Source of the DNA: Metarhizium brunneum
Lineage: Eukaryota > Ascomycota > Sordariomycetes > Hypocreales > Clavicipitaceae
Length of the DNA: 64,000 nt
Direction: 5' to 3'
Assembly (NCBI RefSeq): GCF_013426205.1
Contig: NC_089426.1
Span: 620,001 to 684,000, forward strand
Shown here piece by piece: positions 58,901 to 64,000 of the stretch (positions are counted from its first letter, which is position 1; each line of letters begins with the position of its first letter). Below the pieces are notes generated by a model, which saw only the letters and a list, made by a program, of their open reading frames with translations, did not search any database and had not been told where the DNA came from. Made by a program: the position numbers and the translations under genes.

Positions 58901-60690
58901 ATTACCCAGGTTCACAATCGGGCCTTGGCATTATATGCCAAGGCCGCAGAGAGAGTGAGCGGAAATATGAAATGTGCGAGGACATATCATATCCAGGCCC
59001 CTTATAGATGTTTACGCAGGGATAGCGTAAAGGCTATCTATCGATGGTCGCGCCTTGGCCGGCTCTTGAAGGCCGCCTAACCACAAACTTGGCGCTTGAT
59101 GAATTAAAACTACGGGAGTAGTGCCTTTATAAATATCATAAAGGCTGTTCAGCTAGGCAGGTGAGCAAAGGCAAGTGGAGGCAATATAACAAGGGCTAGG
59201 AACTAATTAGACAATAAGGGCTCTAGTACAGTAAATTGCATAGAAATCAGCTTATACGACGGAGTAGGTATACCAATAACCTAAGAGATATAAATTGCTA
59301 CATCGCACCTATCACTGCGATGCTTGGTCTGCTAACCCGGCCCTGTCCTGTCGCTCAAAGAGGCCTCTTTTAAGCTTTTTATATATTACACCAACTTCAT
59401 GGGATGAGCAGGCCGTGCTTCAGCTGCTGCGGACACTGGCGGCAGGTCGGTCAAGGCATTAAAAAACGACTCAAAGGAACCACTCAGTGTTGAGAGAGGG
59501 TGTCGGGCATGAGGTAAACAACCCCCGATACCTGGGCTTTTCTGCCAAGGCCCTCCAGGGACGTTAGTGGTCTCTCGGGAGAGAGATAAAAATCCGTGTT
59601 CGTGTCCGTGTTAGTCCAACATGGCTGCCAAGATGAGTATAGAGTACATATAGACCGACGATGCGCCACACGGACATGCTCATCACTACAGCTCATGGCA
59701 AAGAAGTTGGCTGGGCAGATTCTCACCATGCCGGCCGCTGCAAGTTTTGATGGTAACGGAGACGCGACAAGTACGACTCGGTACGTGTACGTAGTTGTTT
59801 GTCTTCCATTAGAGCGGTTGCCTCTACTCAACAGCTACCCAAGTAGTATGAGAAAGTCATGTCGTGTGGAGACAAAACATGTCGCTGCGAGAAACAAGAC
59901 GCATAACACGGTAATTTCGTTTTGGCCTGTACCCACGGAGTATTCCGTGATGCAATGAGCCATGCCCAACCCCCCGCTGTTGGTAGGGCAAGCGGATCAT
60001 ATGTATGCACCGCTACGGAGCAGTAGAGCTAGTATTTAGCCAGAGAAGGTTATATTAGACACAAGAAATAATGGCAAGGGTGAGAACTTGGCCAAGAAGC
60101 GGACTTCCTTGGCAAGATGTCTTGTCACCTCTGCGGTCTGCGTGGTCAATCAAGTGTGGGAGCCTCATGGGACAATGCTGGACCCCTACGGAGGATTGAA
60201 CGCTCAGGGAAGCCCATATGAGGCGTCCAAGACTGAGGAACTGGACGGGATGATAGATTGCCTGGCCCACGGATACTTGAGGTTTTATCTGATGGTACTA
60301 CCGAGGACTGGGAAACAAGCGCTTGCTCCGTGCTGGTAGTGTCTTTGAGCAAACGAAGTGACGTACCCAGGCTCTTCTAATGATACAAGACAGGGCGCAG
60401 TCGAATATAGAAGAGAAAAAAACATAGCATGACGTGTCAACATGGACATGGGTAGAAGTGCTGGGCCCAATAGTCGGTCCCAAGCAGGGCCATGGATGAC
60501 GGGTTTTGGCACATAACATGACTGAGGCGTGTCGTTGATTGGTGTCAAGTCGCGTCGTACGGAATATAGAGGGTACCAACGTACCATACGATTATGTGGC
60601 TTGGCCACGCCCATATTTTTCATTTATTGAGGTGATGTATTATTTTTGGTGCAACAATTCGAGTTTCCCGGCTGCCCGACTCCATTGGAG
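58901..60690. other. Intergenic, partly AT-rich, no gene seen
   Basis: No supportable gene. The stretch near 59090-59300 looks like eroded, AT-rich repeat DNA. Variants of the TACGGAGTA word occur near 59935 and 60015. The final 30 bases are adjacent to the inverted-repeat element. Confidence 0.5.
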
Positions 60691-61093
60691 CATACCTGGG
60701 CATTTGAGTTAACTCATGAGTTTCGGCCCTCTTAACTCACTTATATGAGTTACTGTCAAGTCATAACTTACTTATGAGTTTAACCCAGACTTATGAGTTA
60801 GCTCACAAAAATGGTCACGTAATGTTGTGAAGTACTTGGTAAGTAATTTTATCCATAAATATAGATAAAGTTATGGACAGAAAGGTTACCTACTTATTGT
60901 AATGAACCTTTTGGCCCGTTAAAAAGTGTTAATAGGGCAGATGACCGCTAGTTTCTGGGTATAATGGAAAGTCCAGCGCGAGAAGCCTCATGTTATTGTA
61001 GGGGTCTGAGAGATTAGAGCCTAAAAATGAACTAATGACATGTCATGAACTGTGGGTATCAGTTAATGAGTTGACTCAAAACGCCGAGGTATG
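60691..61093. mobile_element. MITE-like element with ~28-bp terminal inverted repeats
   Basis: The left end (60691-60717, CATACCTGGGCATTTGAGTT... ) and the reverse complement of the right end (61066-61093) agree at 24 of 28 positions, and GGAG lies just outside both. The 403-bp interior is AT-rich, has no coding capacity, and near its left end has clustered short inverted words of the type ACTCATAAGTT/AACTCACTTAT. This is the build of a non-autonomous DNA transposon. Target-site duplication is not clear, and copy number is unknown because only one copy lies in the window. Confidence 0.65.
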
Positions 61094-61807
61094 GACTCCA
61101 TATTCAGCTCAAGGGTCTCGCAAACAATGACTTGGGATCTTGCACAACTGGGTTAGGGGAGGTCGAATGCGAGTCAGGCTATTCCTCCTTGGACAAGCCA
61201 AGTGACGCCATCAAGATACATGCGGCGTCGCAATGACCAAGTTGCATGAAGAATCCGATTCAGGCCAATCCACTCGAGACCCTTGTCCTCGCATGAATGC
61301 CAGAATGAAGCGGCCACTCGAAAACAAGGAATCCCAGCCGAAACAACGGCAACGCCGCCAAAGGGCATGGCTCGGCGTGATTTGGCTGTTTATGCGCACA
61401 TACAACAAGCGGCCATGGGCGCAAAATACCAATTTCATCGTCATCAAGCGCCAGAGACAAAAACTTGCTCGGCTATTTTCCGCTGATCAGGCGGATGGAG
61501 TGTGGCTAATATTACGGCCATTATGCATACATGCCACGAAGCCGAGTGGATTATGGATGCTATATTCTAGAATCCTGTATTGCGTACACCTCACCCTGCC
61601 CTTGATGCTGTGCGTCGTCCTCTTCTTTTTATAAGATGCTTCACGAGCCTCATCTCATGTCTGCCTGTTTTCTTTTTGCTGCTACATGGACCAACATTCC
61701 ATAATAATCTAATACTCGTTGTAATTGCTTTGCCTTTTGTTACACATCAAAACCACCACGCTCGCTACAAGTTGACATCTTTTGTTTTTATATATACATC
61801 TCCAGCC
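61094..61807. other. Intergenic, promoter of the secreted protein gene
   Basis: No separate gene. The plus frame opens at 61580 but the natural signal-peptide start is at 61808, so upstream codons are probably untranslated. Confidence 0.55.
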
Positions 61808-63757
61808 ATGAAATCTTTTGTCACGGCCGTTGCGGCTGCCTCCCTCGTCGGGATGGGCATGGCCCAGACGAGCCCACGACCCAAGCTGCCCGAACAGCTT
61901 GGAAATATCGAGCGCATTCCAACCGAGCAACAGCTCCAAGGTATCGACCCCAAGGATGGCCTTGATGCCTGCCACAAGATCGACTCTATCACCTCGGATG
62001 GCTGGCAGTGGCCGTGTGGTATGCAGCGCAGTTTCGGGCCGCAGCGCTGCGTCCTGAAGGGAGAGACCGACGCTGCCAGAAAGGACCAGCAGAGATGCAT
62101 CTGCGAGTCGAGCACCTTCTTCAAAGATGCCGATGCCTGCTTAGACTGCAAGGTGCGCCATGCCTTGATCGGAGATGAGCAAGACGGATACTACCAACAG
62201 CTCTTCGCCAAGCTCCAGGAGACGTACTGCAAAGCCGAGGTGGTGAACAAGAACCTTGGGGATTACTACAACGAGGCCGAGGCCCTCGTCCGACAGGCCG
62301 CCCCGTACAACGGAAAAACGCCAGGTTTCACGGTTCCCTCCAACAAGGTCGAACGTCAGGGACACTCGGCTCATCCCAGAGACTACTACAGCCGAGTTGG
62401 CGCGCCCGAGAAGCAGGGCGAGATCAACTTCAAGCCCAGCCCCGAGGTCGAGAAGCTGCCTGCCGTCAACAAGACCGTTGTCAACCAAATCCCCGATCCC
62501 GTCAACGTCCCCGTCATGGTCATCGTCGCTCTGGACAACAGCACCGCAGCGCAGACGTCCGTCTTGGCCGCAACCACGACTGCTGGCAAGCCATTGCAGC
62601 CCACTACCTTGGTCCGCGCCACCAGCATGAACTCTACCACGCGAGCCACGCCATCTGCCGCTGTCCCTTCGTCCATCTCTACTGATGTCTCTTCGTCCAT
62701 CTCTACTGATGTCTCTTCGTCCATCCCTACTGATGTCTCTTCGTCCATCCCCGCCGATGTCCAGGGCCAAGTCGTCCAGATTGGTGGCAAGCTCTGCCTG
62801 GTCTACGTCTACTTTGCCGCAGTCGATTGTGTGTACAAGCAGAGCCCCGACGGCAAGACTACCTTTTATCAGTACAGAAAGGAAATCAACTGGTTCTATG
62901 GCTTCCAGATCTCGTCAAACAAGCAGTTCGATCTGCTCAAGGAGGTCGCCGACGCCTGCCCTGACGGAAACTGCAAGGAGCAAGCCACTGCCATTGCCAA
63001 GTCTAAGAAGGTTGCTGTCAAGGAAGTCGTCAAGAAGGAGACTGTAGTCCCCGGCAAGCCTCAGCAGCTCCCGCCTCCTGAGAAGCCCACTACTGGTGGT
63101 AACTCTGGTGTTTCTGGCCACGACACTCCCGTCTCCGACAATGGCGCTCCTGTCCAGCAGGACGACGGTGGCTGCGGCCCCGAAGATTCCAACGACACCC
63201 CTGATAATATTCCTTCTCAGGGACGTCCTGGTTCTCCCGCCCAGGGCAACACCAAGCCTTCTGGTCCTGTCACTCCCCAGCAGGATACTCCCTCTGGTCC
63301 TGCTGTCTCCTGCAATGGACCCCAGTGCAGTCCTGTCGTTCCCGAGAAGGATACTCCCTCTGTTTCTGGCCCCCCCCAGCAGAATACTCCCTCTGGTCCT
63401 ACCGGCTCTCCTGGCACTCAGTCCCAGTGCGCCCCTTGCGCTGATGAACGTAAAGATGGAACTGAAATCTGCAGAAAGAAGGAGGAAACCGAGGGCTTTT
63501 GCAACAACCAGTCTGGAGCTGCCAAGCGCGACTGCATCTGTTCAAAGGGAGATTTCGGAAACAAGTTCTTCTTCAATGAGGCCATTACCTGCGCACGACG
63601 ATCCGCCAACTGCCTGTTTGCCGAATTCGAGGCGCAGGTCTTATTCGAAGCCCATTTCCAGTACTGCCAGGAGAACAAGCACGATAGCATCAGTGCTGCT
63701 CTGGAAAGCGTGAAGAACGTGTGGTCTGCAAGGGCCCCACGACAGGATCTCATGTAA
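61808..63757 (+). CDS. Secreted Cys-rich protein with Ser/Thr/Pro-rich linker
   Basis: Intronless gene for about 649 residues. The signal peptide MKSFVTAVAAASLVGMGMAQ starts at the chosen ATG, although the frame is open upstream. Two Cys modules can be seen: residues ~95-135 (CICESSTFFKDADACLDC... ETYC) and ~580-620 (CICSKGDFGNKFFFNEAITC...FQYC). Between them are a Ser-rich tandem repeat (SSISTDV/SSIPTDV, 24-nt period, four copies from 62669), a central folded region with QIGGKLCLVYVYFAAVDC, and Pro/Gly/Thr repeats with DTPSGP and QQNTPSGP. O-glycosylation of the linkers and export to the wall or medium are likely. No known enzyme domain or GPI anchor was recognised. Role unknown; such proteins often act at the fungal surface. 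Confidence 0.85.
   Translation: MKSFVTAVAAASLVGMGMAQTSPRPKLPEQLGNIERIPTEQQLQGIDPKDGLDACHKIDSITSDGWQWPCGMQRSFGPQRCVLKGETDAARKDQQRCICESSTFFKDADACLDCKVRHALIGDEQDGYYQQLFAKLQETYCKAEVVNKNLGDYYNEAEALVRQAAPYNGKTPGFTVPSNKVERQGHSAHPRDYYSRVGAPEKQGEINFKPSPEVEKLPAVNKTVVNQIPDPVNVPVMVIVALDNSTAAQTSVLAATTTAGKPLQPTTLVRATSMNSTTRATPSAAVPSSISTDVSSSISTDVSSSIPTDVSSSIPADVQGQVVQIGGKLCLVYVYFAAVDCVYKQSPDGKTTFYQYRKEINWFYGFQISSNKQFDLLKEVADACPDGNCKEQATAIAKSKKVAVKEVVKKETVVPGKPQQLPPPEKPTTGGNSGVSGHDTPVSDNGAPVQQDDGGCGPEDSNDTPDNIPSQGRPGSPAQGNTKPSGPVTPQQDTPSGPAVSCNGPQCSPVVPEKDTPSVSGPPQQNTPSGPTGSPGTQSQCAPCADERKDGTEICRKKEETEGFCNNQSGAAKRDCICSKGDFGNKFFFNEAITCARRSANCLFAEFEAQVLFEAHFQYCQENKHDSISAALESVKNVWSARAPRQDLM
62669..62764 (+). 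repeat. Four 24-nt tandem repeats encoding SSISTDVS-type units
   Basis: Copies start at 62669, 62693, 62717 and 62741 with TCGTCCATC at the start of each. The encoded units are SSISTDV, SSISTDV, SSIPTDV and SSIPADV. Copy number may vary between isolates. Confidence 0.9.
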
Positions 63758-64000
63758 ATTTGACGTCTTGTAATAGATTTTGTAATGGGAAGCGTCTTGT
63801 GGGCTGATAAAAACGTGAATCCCCCTGTCAAGATAGCTTTTATTAGCCCCAAGGAACTTATAATTCTATAGTTATAAATTTATTATTATTAAATAGCACG
63901 CGGAATCAATTATGAAGTCTACTTTGTATTAGTATAGAAATTAAATTCTAGGGATATTAAGCAATAATAACTTGTTTAAGAATAATAATATTAATAATAG
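63758..64000. other. AT-rich right edge
   Basis: After the stop codon the sequence becomes strongly AT-rich with TATTATTATTAAAT-type runs, like the patch near 7300. It may be the start of a RIP-mutated repeat block that continues outside the window. Confidence 0.5.

Overview
The window is nuclear DNA of a filamentous ascomycete. Short GT-AG introns interrupt conserved eukaryotic genes, and several families are typical of the Pezizomycotina: Zn2Cys6 regulator, fungal rhodopsin-like membrane protein, PNP-NACHT-ankyrin NLR, HacA bZIP with a 20-nt non-spliceosomal intron, complex I 21-kDa subunit. Intergenic style and protein similarity fit Sordariomycetes, probably Hypocreales. That placement is inference, because no marker gene settles it.

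Layout. 0-7 kb: a 5'-truncated Zn2Cys6 regulator, a 3-hydroxyacyl-CoA dehydrogenase-like enzyme and a Dal5-type MFS permease, all on the plus strand, possibly a small catabolic group. 7-18.5 kb: an accessory-looking stretch with AT-rich patches, an F-box protein, a frameshifted FAD-monooxygenase pseudogene, a macro-domain protein and a large PNP-NACHT-ankyrin NLR broken by a one-base deletion. 19-28 kb: a housekeeping core with PDH E1 beta, the SKI2 helicase, a Did2/CHMP1-type ESCRT-III protein and a DUF427 protein. 28-49 kb: sparse genes for surface and nutrient functions (rhodopsin-like membrane protein, NCS1 permease, two related DUF985 cupins around a DUF7703 membrane protein, GMC oxidoreductase), separated by 3-kb blocks with no recognisable genes. 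52-56.5 kb: a second conserved core with hacA/hac1, CSM3 and a complex I subunit. 57-64 kb: an ankyrin pseudogene with RIP-like stop codons, a MITE-like element, a secreted Cys-rich repeat protein and an AT-rich edge.

The most notable signals are: the NLR with 108-nt ankyrin repeats, one of them 107 nt, plus a decayed copy of its acidic tail just past the stop; the hacA 20-nt intron with two upstream mini-ORFs; a 9-mer, TACGGAGTA, present about 18 times and only in noncoding DNA; a 403-bp inverted-repeat element; and the paired cytosolic and secreted cupins.

All exon structures were inferred by eye from splice motifs, reading-frame continuity and family similarity. No alignment, RNA evidence or database search was available.
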